DNA from: Sphingosinicella microcystinivorans
GTDB taxonomy: Bacteria; Pseudomonadota; Alphaproteobacteria; Sphingomonadales; Sphingomonadaceae
DNA length: 64,000 nucleotides
NCBI RefSeq assembly: GCF_027941835.1
Contig: NZ_CP116005.1
Coordinates: 806,001-870,000, forward strand
Direction: 5' to 3'
The translations under genes and the position numbers were made by a program. The notes below the pieces were generated by a model. The model was not told where the DNA came from and ran no database searches. It saw nothing but the letters and a program-made list of their open reading frames with translations. How positions within the stretch are numbered: position 1 is the stretch's first letter; each line of letters opens with the position of its first letter. Below, piece after piece: positions 1-8,542 of this stretch.

Positions 1-1
1 C

Positions 2-709
2 GGCGTGAAGCCCGGCCAGCTCCGCCGCGACGAGGCCGACTATTTCGCGGCCGTCGACGGAATGCTCTACGGCGACGACCCGTCACAGGGCTTCGTCGAC
101 GGGCACAAGTTCGCGCATCCCGTGCTCAAGATCGCGTTCGAGGTGCCGCAGGGCTATTACCTGAGCAACAGCGCGGCGGCGGTGACGGCGACCGGCGGAC
201 AGGCACAGATCCAGTTCAGCGGCGGCAAGCTCGGCGACGCGGACAGCCTCGATTCCTATATCTCCACGGTGTTCCAGGGCGTGCTCGGCAACAACAAGGC
301 CCAGTACACGGGCGTGCAGCGCACCACGATCAACGGCATCGAGGCGGCGACCGCGACGGCGCGCGTCGCGACGCAGAGCGGCAACCGCGACGTCACCGTC
401 GTCGCCTACCGCGTGGGCGGCGGCAGCGGCTATCACTTCATCTTCATCTCGCCGTCGAACGTGAACGTCTCGAACGTGGTGAACACCACCGCCGGTTCCT
501 TCCGCAAGCTCACCGACGCGCAGGCGTCGGCGCTGCGCAAGCGCGTCATCCAGGTCGTCACCGTGAAGCCCGGCGACACCGCCCAGTCACTGTCGCAGCG
601 CATGGCCTTCGACGACTACCGGCTCGAACGCTTCCTCGTGATGAACAACCGCGAGGCGAACCCGACGCTCCGCGCCGGCGAGAAGGTCAAGATCGTCGTC
701 TACGGCTGA
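2..709 (+). CDS. M48-family metalloprotease, C-terminal part with LysM-like tail (truncated by window edge)
   Basis: The reading frame is open to the left edge, so the catalytic part with the HEXXH zinc site lies outside the window. What remains is about 235 residues. The first ~170 match the accessory region that follows the protease domain in sphingomonad M48 (BepA/YfgC-like) proteins, with a GHKFAHP..IAFEVPQGY segment. The last ~50 residues (VVTVKPGDTAQSLSQRM ... NPTLRAGEKVKIVVYG) form a LysM-like fold that may bind peptidoglycan. BepA-type proteases act in the periplasm on outer-membrane protein assembly. The GTG at position 5 is probably an internal valine rather than a start. The next genes (Flp pilins) run toward it on the other strand. 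Family assignment is by resemblance only. Confidence 0.7.
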   Translation, partial: GVKPGQLRRDEADYFAAVDGMLYGDDPSQGFVDGHKFAHPVLKIAFEVPQGYYLSNSAAAVTATGGQAQIQFSGGKLGDADSLDSYISTVFQGVLGNNKAQYTGVQRTTINGIEAATATARVATQSGNRDVTVVAYRVGGGSGYHFIFISPSNVNVSNVVNTTAGSFRKLTDAQASALRKRVIQVVTVKPGDTAQSLSQRMAFDDYRLERFLVMNNREANPTLRAGEKVKIVVYG

Positions 710-716
710 CAAATGA

Positions 717-742
717 AAAGGGCGCCGGGTTTCCCCGGCGCC
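717..742 (-). terminator. Rho-independent terminator of first Flp pilin gene
   Basis: A strong inverted repeat, GGCGCCGGG-ttt-CCCCGGCGCC (721-742), lies just past the stop of the minus-strand pilin gene. In that direction it is followed by CTTTTCATTT. It may also stop transcription of the convergent protease gene. Confidence 0.75.
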
Positions 743-772
743 CTGTCCGTTCGCTTGCGCGAGGATCGACGC

Positions 773-940
773 TTAGGCGTCGGTCATCGCACCCGCAGCG
801 TTGTTCATCGTCTGGCTGATGGCGTTGCCCAGCGCACCCATGGCGCCGATGGCCGCAACCGCGATGAGAGCAGCGATCAGACCGTATTCGATGGCCGTCG
901 CGCCCTTCTCTTCCTTACGAAGCTTACGGAAAAACGACAT
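773..940 (-). CDS. Flp family type IVb pilin
   Basis: A 55-residue protein starting MSFFRKLRKEEKGATAIEYG. It has the Flp pilin layout: a short basic leader, the G-A-T-A-I-E-Y processing/Flp motif (residues 13-19) and one hydrophobic helix (about 20-40). Flp prepilins are cleaved by a TadV-type peptidase after the Gly and assembled by the Tad machinery into adhesive bundle-forming pili. The AGGAGA ribosome site lies 6 nt before the ATG. A second pilin gene lies 214 nt upstream on the same strand but has its own terminator, so this gene probably has its own promoter. No tad/cpa assembly genes are in the window. Confidence 0.93.
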   Translation of the reverse strand: MSFFRKLRKEEKGATAIEYGLIAALIAVAAIGAMGALGNAISQTMNNAAGAMTDA

Positions 941-1101
941 TTCTTGTCTCCTATACCAGTTCCGTACGTACCGGGTGTTCCTCTGTCCCCGTCCAAGAGG
1001 TCAGCAATGCATCACTAGACCATTGCTCTTGCCAATTGCTTAAAGCCGCTGGTGAAAATGCGTTAATCTTCAAAGTCCTTGTTGCAGCATGTGTTCGGGC
1101 C

Positions 1102-1127
1102 AAAAAAAACAGGCCCGAAGGCCTGTT
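1102..1127 (-). terminator. Rho-independent terminator of second Flp pilin gene
   Basis: Read on the minus strand this is AACAGGCC-TTCG-GGCCTGTT (1108-1127) followed by a run of T (1102-1109). It is a canonical UUCG-capped terminator 27 nt past the pilin stop, and it separates the two pilin transcripts. Confidence 0.9.
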
Positions 1128-1154
1128 CGTTTTTGAAGCTGTCCGTCGCTGCGC

Positions 1155-1328
1155 TTACGAACTCGCCTTCACATTGTTCTCGACCTTGCCCCACATGTTG
1201 GAGAGGCCGTTACCGAACGCGTTGAAGCCCGAGATGGCGCCGACCGCGATCAGCGCCGCGATGAGGCCGTACTCGATCGCCGTCGCGCCTTCGGACTTGC
1301 GAACCAGCTTGCGGATGAATTCGGGCAT
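1155..1328 (-). CDS. Flp family type IVb pilin (second copy)
   Basis: A 57-residue Flp pilin starting MPEFIRKLVRKSEGATAIEYG, with the same G-A-T-A-I-E-Y motif and hydrophobic helix as the neighbouring copy but a different C-terminal end (GLSNMWGKVENNVKASS). The two are diverged paralogues rather than a recent duplication. A GAAGG ribosome site precedes the ATG. The gene ends in its own strong terminator. One copy may be the major pilin and the other a minor or differently regulated subunit; the sequence does not say which. Confidence 0.92.
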   Translation of the reverse strand: MPEFIRKLVRKSEGATAIEYGLIAALIAVGAISGFNAFGNGLSNMWGKVENNVKASS

Positions 1329-1456
1329 TGGCCGCTACCTTCAGTTCAAACACGGATCAAACACGGATTCAGGGCTTGCATTGTCCCTGCTGCTCCGTTC
1401 TAGCCGTCAGGCGTTAACAAATTCACACAAGCCGGACTAAGCGTGGGGTTAACCAA

Positions 1457-1864
1457 ATGAATCCATTGCCGATACGCATGGTCGTCGCCGCCGCGCTCAT
1501 CGACCGCGACGGCCGCGTGCTGCTCGCGGAGCGCCCGGCGGGCAAGCACCTCGCCGGGACCTGGGAGTTCCCCGGCGGCAAGGTGGAGGCGGGCGAAACG
1601 CCCGAGGCGGCGCTCATCCGGGAACTGCGCGAAGAGCTCGGCATCGAGACGGAGGCGTCGTGCCTTGCCCCGGCGACCTTCGCCAGCCACGCCTACGCGC
1701 ACTTCCACCTCGTGCTGATGCTCTACGTGTGCCGCAAGTGGCGCGGCGCGCCGCACGGGCACGACGGCCAGCGCCTGCGCTGGGAGCGCGTGAACGACCT
1801 GTTCTCCATCGACATGCCGCCCGCCGACCGGCCGCTGATCGGCACGCTCGCGGCGCTCATCTAG
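1457..1864 (+). CDS. mutT: NUDIX hydrolase MutT, 8-oxo-dGTP diphosphatase
   Basis: A 135-residue NUDIX protein, the usual MutT length. It hydrolyses 8-oxo-dGTP to the monophosphate so that oxidised guanine is not incorporated into DNA. The NUDIX box is intact from Gly41: G41-x5-E47-x7-R55-E56-L57-x-E59-E60-x-G62-I63, with the metal-binding glutamates present. The preceding W36-E-F-P-G-G is the typical MutT lead-in. The start ATG is 16 nt after the stop of an upstream open frame; no strong Shine-Dalgarno is visible. The methyltransferase gene converges on it with only 6 nt between the stops. Other pyrimidine-specific NUDIX activities cannot be excluded by motif alone. Confidence 0.88.
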   Translation: MNPLPIRMVVAAALIDRDGRVLLAERPAGKHLAGTWEFPGGKVEAGETPEAALIRELREELGIETEASCLAPATFASHAYAHFHLVLMLYVCRKWRGAPHGHDGQRLRWERVNDLFSIDMPPADRPLIGTLAALI

Positions 1865-1870
1865 GGCCGA

Positions 1871-2659
1871 TCAGCGGCCGGGCGGCGCCCGCCCGGTCAT
1901 CGTCACGATCTCGAGCTGAACCGGGTGCCGGTCGCCGTCCGCGACCGCTTCCGCTGCTGCGTGGAACGCCGCGGCATCGGCGCGCACGAGGGGTCTGCGG
2001 CTCCGCGCATGAAGCACATTGCTCTCGCCCATGCCGCGAAGGTCCGCCAGCATCGCCGCCGCGCCCCGGTAACGCACGGTCTGCCGGTGCACATCGACAA
2101 CAGGCTCGACGAACCCGGCGCGCTGCAACAGCCCCGGCGCCTCGCGCGGATCGACCATCGGCAGGAACCGCGGGGAAACGCCATCGTAGCGCGCCATCTC
2201 GGCGGCAAGCAACCGCGCGCGCAGCTCGGCGAGCGACGCCCCGCCGACAAAGGCCGCGAGGAACACACCGCCAGGCTTCAGCACCTGCCGGACCTGCACG
2301 AGCGCGCCGGGCAGGTCGTTGACGCCGTGGAGACTCCCGGCCGACAGCACCGCGTCGAAGCTGCCGGGCGCGAACGGCAGGCGGTCCTCGTCGCACATCA
2401 CGCCCCGCGCGACCCGAGCAAAGCGAAAGCCGGGATCGGTCGCGACCGTCTCGCTTTCCGGCAGCAACGCAGCGAGACGCCCGTCGTGCGCGCCGAGATC
2501 GAGAACGCGCGCGAACGATGGTCCGAGTTCGCCCAGCCGTTCGACAAGATCGGCACAAAGCGCATCCTTCAGGAACGCGAAGCGCCCGAAATCCGCCGCG
2601 GCGCGGTCGCGGGCACGGCGGCGGGCCGCGCGGTCGAACGGTTCGATGAGGTCTGACAT
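1871..2659 (-). CDS. Class I SAM-dependent methyltransferase, BioC/NDUFAF5-like
   Basis: 262 residues. The N-terminus (LIEPFDRAARRRARDRAAADFGRF) followed by the SAM-binding motif I VLDLGAHDGRLA (about 51-62) and the later LSAGSLHGVNDLPGALVQVRQVLKPGG stretch match the alphaproteobacterial group that resembles BioC and mitochondrial NDUFAF5. NDUFAF5 modifies an arginine of complex I during assembly; the bacterial members are usually of unknown substrate. It converges with mutT and is divergent from comF (61 nt between starts). Whether it methylates malonyl-ACP, a respiratory subunit or something else is not decided by the sequence. Confidence 0.75.
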   Translation of the reverse strand: MSDLIEPFDRAARRRARDRAAADFGRFAFLKDALCADLVERLGELGPSFARVLDLGAHDGRLAALLPESETVATDPGFRFARVARGVMCDEDRLPFAPGSFDAVLSAGSLHGVNDLPGALVQVRQVLKPGGVFLAAFVGGASLAELRARLLAAEMARYDGVSPRFLPMVDPREAPGLLQRAGFVEPVVDVHRQTVRYRGAAAMLADLRGMGESNVLHARSRRPLVRADAAAFHAAAEAVADGDRHPVQLEIVTMTGRAPPGR

Positions 2660-2720
2660 GCGCCGCCTCTCTTGTCCGAGGGAGGCTGCAAGCGCAATGC
2701 CGGGCTGCTAGGAACATGCC

Positions 2721-3482
2721 ATGCAGATCGCGGCATTCGAGGTTCTGAAACGCTCCGGCGCGGGATTCGTCGATCTGCTGCTGCCGCCGCGTTGCCCGTC
2801 GTGCCGCACGATCGTGGGTAAGGACGGGAGCTTCTGCGCGCCGTGCTGGTCGCGTCTCCACTTCCTCACGGCGCCGATGTGCGCGTGCTGCGGCCTGCCG
2901 TTCGCCTACAGCATCGGCGACGAGGCGCTCTGCGGGGCCTGCGCGGAGACGCAGCCACCGTTCGACCGCGCGCGTGCCGCGCTCGTGTACAATGCAGCCA
3001 GTGCCGGGCTGGTGCTGTCGCTGAAGCACGGCGACCGCACCGGGCTTGCGCGTGTCATGGCAGGAATGATGGCGCGCGCCGCCGCGCCGATGCTCGCCGA
3101 GCGTCCGATCCTCGTCCCGGTGCCGCTCCATGCCCGCCGTCTGCGCGCGCGCCGCTTCAACCAGGCCGCGCTTCTCGCCCGCACGCTGGCCCGGAAGGCG
3201 GGCCTCCCCGTGATCACCGCGGCGCTCGCCCGCATCCGCGACACGCCGATCAGCCGCGGCATGTCGCGGCGGCAGCGCACGGAAAACGTGCGCGGCGCGA
3301 TCCGCGTCCGCAGCCGCGCGGCGCTCCGCATCAAGGGCGCGCATGTCCTGCTGGTGGACGACGTGATGACGACGGGGGCGACCGCGGCGGCCTGTGCTCG
3401 CGCGCTCCGCCGTGCCGGGGCAGCACGCATAGATATTGTAACTTTCGCCCGCGTCACCCATGATAATGTCGAACAGGGCTGA
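2721..3482 (+). CDS. comF: ComF family phosphoribosyltransferase-like protein
   Basis: 253 residues. An N-terminal zinc-ribbon-like part carries CPSC, CAPC, CACC and CGAC pairs (about residues 26-75). The C-terminal half is a phosphoribosyltransferase fold with the PRPP-binding loop VLLVDDVMTTGATAAAC. ComF proteins act in DNA uptake in competent bacteria, but most alphaproteobacterial copies have no proven role. It lies upstream of grxC (21 nt gap), probably in one transcript with grxC and the nitrilase. This gene order (methyltransferase/comF/grxC/nitrilase/DUF1178) is common in sphingomonads, which supports treating this segment as core genome. Confidence 0.9.
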   Translation: MQIAAFEVLKRSGAGFVDLLLPPRCPSCRTIVGKDGSFCAPCWSRLHFLTAPMCACCGLPFAYSIGDEALCGACAETQPPFDRARAALVYNAASAGLVLSLKHGDRTGLARVMAGMMARAAAPMLAERPILVPVPLHARRLRARRFNQAALLARTLARKAGLPVITAALARIRDTPISRGMSRRQRTENVRGAIRVRSRAALRIKGAHVLLVDDVMTTGATAAACARALRRAGAARIDIVTFARVTHDNVEQG

Positions 3483-3503
3483 AAAGAGCCAAAGGGATCG
3501 CAG

Positions 3504-3767
3504 TTGCCTAGGATTGAAATCTACACGAAATTCCTGTGCCCCTACTGCACGCGCGCGAAGTCGCTGCTGAAATCGAAGGGCGCCGACTTCGAGGAGATCG
3601 ACATCACCCTGTGCGGAAACCGCCGCCTAGAGATGATCCAGCGCGCACACGGCCGCACCACGGTGCCGCAGATCTTCATCGGCGGGCAGCATATCGGCGG
3701 TTCGGACGACCTCGCGGCGCTCGACGCCGACGGCAAGCTCGATCCGCTACTGGCGCAAACCGCCTGA
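3504..3767 (+). CDS. grxC: Glutaredoxin 3
   Basis: 87 residues with the dithiol active site CPYC near the N-terminus, the cis-proline loop TTVPQIF and the GG-D glutathione-binding segment (HIGGSDDL). It reduces protein and low-molecular disulfides with glutathione in the cytoplasm. The start is TTG at 3504, supported by AAAGGGA at 3491-3497 with a good spacer; the MPRIEIYTK start matches the family. It sits between comF and a deaminated-glutathione amidase-like nitrilase, a thematically sensible pairing. Confidence 0.93.
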   Translation: MPRIEIYTKFLCPYCTRAKSLLKSKGADFEEIDITLCGNRRLEMIQRAHGRTTVPQIFIGGQHIGGSDDLAALDADGKLDPLLAQTA

Positions 3768-3786
3768 ACGCCCCATATCCAGCCCC

Positions 3787-4611
3787 ATGACGACACGCAT
3801 CGCCATCGCCCAGATGACGTCCGGCACGGACTCGGCCGCCAACGCCGCCGCGCTCGCGGACCACGTCGCCGCAGCCGCCACAGGCGGCGCGGCCATGCTG
3901 TTCACCCCCGAGATGTCGGGGATGCTGGATCGGAACACCGCGCGCCTGTTCGCGAACGCGCGCGGCGAGGAAGACGACGCCGCGCTCGCCGCCGTGTGCG
4001 AAGCGGCACGGACGGCAGGCATCTGGGTGGCGCTCGGCTCGCTCGCCCTGCGCGATGCGCGCCACGCCGACCGTCTCGTCAACCGCAGCCTCGTCATCGA
4101 CAGCACGGGCGAGATCCGCGCGCGCTACGACAAGATGCACCTGTTCGACGTCGAGGCGGCGCCCGGCGAATATTACCGCGAGTCCGCGAGCTTCGTCGCG
4201 GGCGCGGGCGTCGCGCTTGCCGAAACGCCGGTCGGCACGCTCGGCCTCGCCATCTGCTACGACGTGCGCTTCCCGCGCCTGTTCGATGCGCTGAGCGGCG
4301 CGGGCGCAGAGGTAATCGCGCTTCCGGCCGCGTTCACGCGCCCGACGGGCCGCGCGCACTGGCACACGCTGCTGCGTGCCCGCGCCATCGAAACGGCGTC
4401 GTTCGTGGTCGCCGCCGCGCAGACCGGCGAGCACGAGGACGGCCGCTCGACCTACGGCCACTCGCTGGTGATCGACCCGTGGGGCGACATCCTGCTCGAT
4501 GCGGGCGAGGCGCCGGGGCTTCACTTCGCCGAGATCGACCTTTCGCGCATCGCCGACGTGCGCCGCCGCATTCCCGTGCTCCAGCACCGCAGGGACATCG
4601 CCGCGCCGTGA
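3787..4611 (+). CDS. Carbon-nitrogen hydrolase, Nit1/deaminated glutathione amidase-like
   Basis: 274-residue nitrilase-superfamily enzyme. The catalytic triad is visible: Glu42 (FTPEM), Lys116 (YDKMHLFD) and Cys157 (ICYDVRFP). The KMHLFD and CYDxRFP signatures are those of the Nit1 branch, whose members hydrolyse deaminated glutathione, a repair function fitting the adjacent grxC. Several bacterial members act on other omega-amides, so the substrate is inferred. The stop overlaps the GTG start of the next gene (GTGA), which implies translational coupling. Confidence 0.85.
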   Translation: MTTRIAIAQMTSGTDSAANAAALADHVAAAATGGAAMLFTPEMSGMLDRNTARLFANARGEEDDAALAAVCEAARTAGIWVALGSLALRDARHADRLVNRSLVIDSTGEIRARYDKMHLFDVEAAPGEYYRESASFVAGAGVALAETPVGTLGLAICYDVRFPRLFDALSGAGAEVIALPAAFTRPTGRAHWHTLLRARAIETASFVVAAAQTGEHEDGRSTYGHSLVIDPWGDILLDAGEAPGLHFAEIDLSRIADVRRRIPVLQHRRDIAAP

Positions 4612-5066
4612 TCGTCTTCGACCTGAAATGCGGCGAGGCCCACGTCTTCGAGGCGTGGTTCGGCTCTTCCAGCGACTATGAGGCGCAGAAAGAGCGCGGC
4701 CTGCTGTCGTGCCCGCTGTGCGGCAATGCCGAGATCGCCAAGGCGGTGATGGCGCCCGCCGTCCCCGCCAAGGGCAACACGCGCGAGGACGCGCGCGCCC
4801 TTCCCGTGCCGGTCGCGGGCGGCGAGGACGCGCGCATCAAGCAGATGCTCGGCGCGCTCGCCGACATGCAGAAAGCCATGATCGAGAGCAGCGAGTACGT
4901 CGGCCACCGCTTCGCCGAGGAGGCGCGCGCGATCCACTACGGCGAAACCGACGCGCGCGGCATCTACGGCGAAACCAGCGCAGACGAGGCCGCGCAGCTC
5001 CGCGACGAAGGCATCGAGGCCATGCCGCTGCTGTTTCCCGCGCGCCCCGGCCGCACCGACGCTTGA
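4608..5066 (+). CDS. DUF1178 family protein
   Basis: 152 residues, starting at GTG 4608 inside the stop of the nitrilase gene (GTGA overlap). It begins VIVFDLKCGEAHVFEAWFGS and has a CPLC pair (about 36-39), the rubredoxin-like start of DUF1178 proteins. The rest is acidic and probably helical (RIKQMLGALADMQKAMIESSEYVG). The function of this family is unknown; it habitually follows the Nit1-like amidase in alphaproteobacteria. Confidence 0.88.
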   Translation: MIVFDLKCGEAHVFEAWFGSSSDYEAQKERGLLSCPLCGNAEIAKAVMAPAVPAKGNTREDARALPVPVAGGEDARIKQMLGALADMQKAMIESSEYVGHRFAEEARAIHYGETDARGIYGETSADEAAQLRDEGIEAMPLLFPARPGRTDA

Positions 5067-5102
5067 TATTTTCGCCCGCTGCCGCCACTGATGCACGCGG
5101 TT

Positions 5103-5179
5103 GCCCCCGTAGCTCAGCAGGATAGAGCGACGGTTTCCTAAACCGCAGGCCGCAGGTTCGAGTCCTGCCGGGGGCACCA
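5103..5179 (+). tRNA. tRNA-Arg (anticodon CCT)
   Basis: 77 nt including an encoded CCA end. The acceptor stem GCCCCCG pairs with CGGGGGC (5169-5175). The D arm GCTCAGCAGGATAGAGC and the T arm GCAGGTTCGAGTCCTGC are intact. The anticodon loop TTCCTAA gives CCT at 5137-5139, reading AGG codons. The first pair of the anticodon stem is an A-C mismatch, which is tolerated. Confidence 0.96.
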
Positions 5180-5678
5180 GCCAATTTTCTTTTTTATTGT
5201 CAATGTATTATAAAATATCCGCGTGGCCGGATTTGCCCGACATTCCCCGCGGTTGGCGCAATTGCGTGCATCGCCGGACCAGCCAGAGAGACGCGGATGC
5301 GCGCAACAGCCGGCGGACGGTGAGCGGCGCCGGCTGGATACCTTCGAGGACAGAACGGACAATGTTCGGCGCCAGTCAATCGAGCCGGACAAAGCGCCGC
5401 CGACGGTCGAGGCTGAACCCACTGGGCTTTCCCGACGGCATGGCCCGGCGCGCGATGAAACGCCTGCGCGCCGCACCCGAGGAACGGCCCCGCACGGTCG
5501 CCCGCCAACACTATCGTCACCGCCGTCGCCACGGCGGCGGCGGCGGTGGTGAACCACGTGCCGTTTCTCGACGGGCTGCCGCTGGCCGCTTTCCTCCCCG
5601 CCACGCCTTCGCGATGCGTATGTGCACCGAGAAGGCGTGGCGGGTGAAACCGTTCCTGCCGCCCGTCGACAAACGGGA
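5180..5678. other. Gene-free interval after tRNA-Arg
   Basis: About 500 nt between the tRNA and the end of the TBDT gene. It opens with an AT-rich stretch (TTTTCTTTTTTATTG and TATTATAAAATATCC), the T runs of which could end tRNA transcription. The remainder is GC-rich with several overlapping open frames, but none has a credible ribosome site, family resemblance or codon pattern. I see no integrase, repeat or IS end. It may be a decayed gene or an old insertion scar at the edge of the accessory block. Confidence 0.5.
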
Positions 5679-8390
5679 TCAGAAGTTCAGCTTCACGCCG
5701 CCGGAGAAGTAACGGCCCATCACCTCATAGTTCGGGTTGGTGTATTGGGTGCGAGGCGAGCTCAGGTTGAACACGTTGTTGACGTTGCCGTACAGCATGA
5801 ACTCGCCGACCTTCACGCGCAGCCCGACGTCGACATAGGTGCGGCTGCTGATGTCGTTGTTGAGGATCGGCTGACCGTTCGGACCGATCTGGTCGCTGTA
5901 GATACCTCCATCCACATAGCGGAACCTCAGATCGGTGCCGAAACGCTCATCCTGATATGTGATCGTGCCGGTTCCGCGCCACTTCGGCGTCGAGAACAGC
6001 GTGTCACCGCCCACGATACCGGCACGGTCCGTTGTCCTTACACCGTCGTCGATCAGCAACTCGAACACGTGCGTGGCAAGTGCGCGGAACGACAACGTGC
6101 CAGAGCCCAGCGGCATCTGGTACGACGCTTCCAGATCAAGGCCCTTGGTCTGATATTTCGCAAGGTTCCGGAAGGTGCGCAGCACCGAAAGCAGGGTTCC
6201 GTCGTTGTTCCGTTCGACTAGGCCGCCACAAAGATCGTCGTCGGGGAATTGCTGATAGCAGAGGCCAAGAACATCCTGCCCCGTGAGGGTCACGATGACG
6301 TCGTCGATCTTGATCTTGTAGAAGTCGGCCGAAAGGCGAAGGCCAGGAGCGAAGTTCGGCGAATAGGAACCACCCAATGTCAGCGTATGAGAGATTTCCG
6401 GATCCAGATCGGGATTACCGCCCGTGTAGCTGTACACGTTCAGGGCAAGAGCATTGCTGCGGTACGGATCAATCATGTTGCCGAGGTTGGTGGCACGTGC
6501 GAGATAATATTCGTTGATGCTCGGCGAGCGAATATCGCGTGAATAGACCGCCCTCAGCAGCAGGTCATTGACAAGGCGCAGCGTGCTGCCCGTCTTCCAC
6601 GTCCAGATGCCGCCGCTGGTACTGTAGTCCGAATAGCGGGCCGCACCGTTTACCTCCAGTCGCGCGGTATCGGCGACATCGAGCAGCGGCACGTTCACCT
6701 CGACGAAGAATTCCTTCACGTTGAAGCCGCCGTTCGTCGCGGAAAAGCTGAGCGGCGTCAGTGCGCGGGTGACCGAGTAGGGGTCGGTCGAATTGGTGAC
6801 GAACTCCTCCCAGCGCCAGTCGCTGCCGACCGCAACGTCCACGGGACCCGCCCATGTCGAGAACAATTCGCCGCTGAGGCTGACGCCCGCGGCATCGAGC
6901 TTGGTCGTCGTCACGGCGCCGCCCGAGGCGAACGCATAGGCCCGCGCTGCGTCGGTGATGTTGCCGTTGCCCAGAAGGTTGAGCGGAACACACGCCGGAT
7001 CGTTGTTCGCGGGATCGGCATCGGCATTGACACGGCAGACCGGCGTGCCGCCAACCAGAACCGAATCGACGGCCCTGTTGAAATTGGCGGTGATCCTCTG
7101 GTTGTCGAGCCACTGGTCGTTTTTCAGTTCGCCGTGATCGTAATAGGCCCGGTAGGTCCACTTGTCGCCGATCGTGCCGTCGATGCCGACCGCGACCTCG
7201 AGGTTGCGGCGGGTGTATCGGTAGTTGAGGAACCGGTCCGGTCCCACGTCATCGAGAATACGGCCGAGCACGAACGGCCCGGTCACGCCCGCGTCGGCAA
7301 GCTGCGCACGCGCGGTATCGGTGAGAAACGCATTGTCAGGCATGATGACGGCGATCGGCGTATCCGGGAAGAAACCGAAATCGGCGGACATGCGGTTGTA
7401 GCTGCCGTCGATCCAGATTTTCGCCGTATCGGTGATGTCATAGCTCGCACGCGCGAAAACATTGGAGCGCTCGTAGGGCGTGCTGACCGACAGATATTCA
7501 TAGAGGCTCTGCCCGCCACCGCCGATCGTCTGCTGGCCGAAGGTCTCACTGCCGAGCGGGAGCGGGCCGACCGAGCCGTCAGGATTGAAGACCAGATTGT
7601 AGGGTGCCGCTGTCAGGCTCAGAATCGAGCCGCCACGGTTGAGGATCGTGTACTTGACGTCGTCGGCAAGAACGAGTTGACCATCGGCGCGCTGGAACAG
7701 GCCCGCCTTCATGTGCTTGCGCGAATCGCGGTCCCACGCCCCCTTGTCGTCCATGTATTCGCCGGCGATCATGAAATGGCCGCGCCCGTCGGCGAAGTTC
7801 GTACCCCAGGCGGCATCCGCGCCGTAGCGATTGCCGTCGCCGTATGTGGACACGCCGGTATTGAGGCCCAGCTTCACGCCGGTCATTTCATCATCGAGGA
7901 TGATGTTGACGACGCCCGCGACTGCGCCGGAACCCCACGCCGCCGATGCGCCGCCCGTCACCACGTCGACGCGCTTGACGACATTCTGCGGCACCGAGTT
8001 GAGGTCGGCGCTGCCCGTGAAGCGGTGGCCGTTGAGCAGCGTGAGCGTGCGCACCGAGGTCAGGCCGCGAAGATCGGCTTGAGACGCCGCGGCGTTCGTG
8101 TTGCCCGTGGTCGTCGCAGGCGTGCTCGTCGCGCGGAACTGCGGAACGTCGTTCAGCGCCTGCGCGATGCTCGGACGGTTGCCCTGCGCAAGCTCCTCCA
8201 CGCCGAGAACCGTGGTCGGCGTCGGCGCATCGAAGCCGGAGCGCTGGATTCGCGAACCGGTGACGATGATGAGCTCTTCACTGGCCTGCCCGGCCTCCTG
8301 TTCGCCCGCCGCTTGCGCCCATGCAGGCGCAACTCCGGCCAGAACCGACAGCGCCGTGCCGGCACACAACATCATCTGCTTGGATTGCAT
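5679..8390 (-). CDS. TonB-dependent receptor (A)
   Basis: 903 residues. A signal peptide (about 1-26, ending AWAQA) is followed by a TonB-box-like segment (ELIIVTGSRI), a plug domain with RGL...VRTLTLLNGHR and VDVVTGGASAAWGSGAVAGVVNIIL, and a 22-strand barrel ending in MGRYFSGGVKLNF with the terminal Phe used for outer-membrane insertion. It moves an unidentified large or scarce substrate across the outer membrane using TonB energy. It closely resembles the receptor at 16416 (shared RSGFDAPTPTTV-like start and late SRDIRSPSINE region). It is divergent from a serine hydrolase gene, and the region between them carries two pairs of a shared AT-rich box. Confidence 0.93.
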   Translation of the reverse strand: MQSKQMMLCAGTALSVLAGVAPAWAQAAGEQEAGQASEELIIVTGSRIQRSGFDAPTPTTVLGVEELAQGNRPSIAQALNDVPQFRATSTPATTTGNTNAAASQADLRGLTSVRTLTLLNGHRFTGSADLNSVPQNVVKRVDVVTGGASAAWGSGAVAGVVNIILDDEMTGVKLGLNTGVSTYGDGNRYGADAAWGTNFADGRGHFMIAGEYMDDKGAWDRDSRKHMKAGLFQRADGQLVLADDVKYTILNRGGSILSLTAAPYNLVFNPDGSVGPLPLGSETFGQQTIGGGGQSLYEYLSVSTPYERSNVFARASYDITDTAKIWIDGSYNRMSADFGFFPDTPIAVIMPDNAFLTDTARAQLADAGVTGPFVLGRILDDVGPDRFLNYRYTRRNLEVAVGIDGTIGDKWTYRAYYDHGELKNDQWLDNQRITANFNRAVDSVLVGGTPVCRVNADADPANNDPACVPLNLLGNGNITDAARAYAFASGGAVTTTKLDAAGVSLSGELFSTWAGPVDVAVGSDWRWEEFVTNSTDPYSVTRALTPLSFSATNGGFNVKEFFVEVNVPLLDVADTARLEVNGAARYSDYSTSGGIWTWKTGSTLRLVNDLLLRAVYSRDIRSPSINEYYLARATNLGNMIDPYRSNALALNVYSYTGGNPDLDPEISHTLTLGGSYSPNFAPGLRLSADFYKIKIDDVIVTLTGQDVLGLCYQQFPDDDLCGGLVERNNDGTLLSVLRTFRNLAKYQTKGLDLEASYQMPLGSGTLSFRALATHVFELLIDDGVRTTDRAGIVGGDTLFSTPKWRGTGTITYQDERFGTDLRFRYVDGGIYSDQIGPNGQPILNNDISSRTYVDVGLRVKVGEFMLYGNVNNVFNLSSPRTQYTNPNYEVMGRYFSGGVKLNF

Positions 8391-8509
8391 GAATCTCAGC
8401 CCCTTTTCCCAATGGAAAGCCGCTGCCCGGTCCGTCTTTTCTTGACCTGGTGCAACTGCTATCCAGCCCAGCTATTCGCCCATTTAGCAGCTTTCCGGAG
8501 GGAAAAATA

Positions 8510-8542
8510 GTCCCATTTGAGACACAATTGTCAAATTGGAGA
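8510..8542. promoter_or_regulatory. Putative operator pair upstream of TBDT A
   Basis: GTCCCATTTGAGACAC (8510-8525) is next to TCTCCAATTTGACAAT on the minus strand (8527-8542). The latter matches the box at 14693 in 12 of 16 positions. It lies about 120-150 nt upstream of the TBDT A start. Confidence 0.45.

Noticed and set aside
1857-3461. Long minus-strand open frame (534 codons) opposite comF and across the methyltransferase
   Set aside because: It is an Arg/Ala-rich shadow of GC-rich genes with no motif or ribosome site; the methyltransferase and comF explain the region.
5197-5712. Possible small genes in the gap after tRNA-Arg on either strand
   Set aside because: No ribosome site, motif or conserved start; the frames overlap one another and the TBDT end.
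7134-8510. Plus-strand open frame of about 458 codons opposite TBDT A
   Set aside because: Composition is that of an antisense shadow, and the TBDT on the other strand has clear domains.
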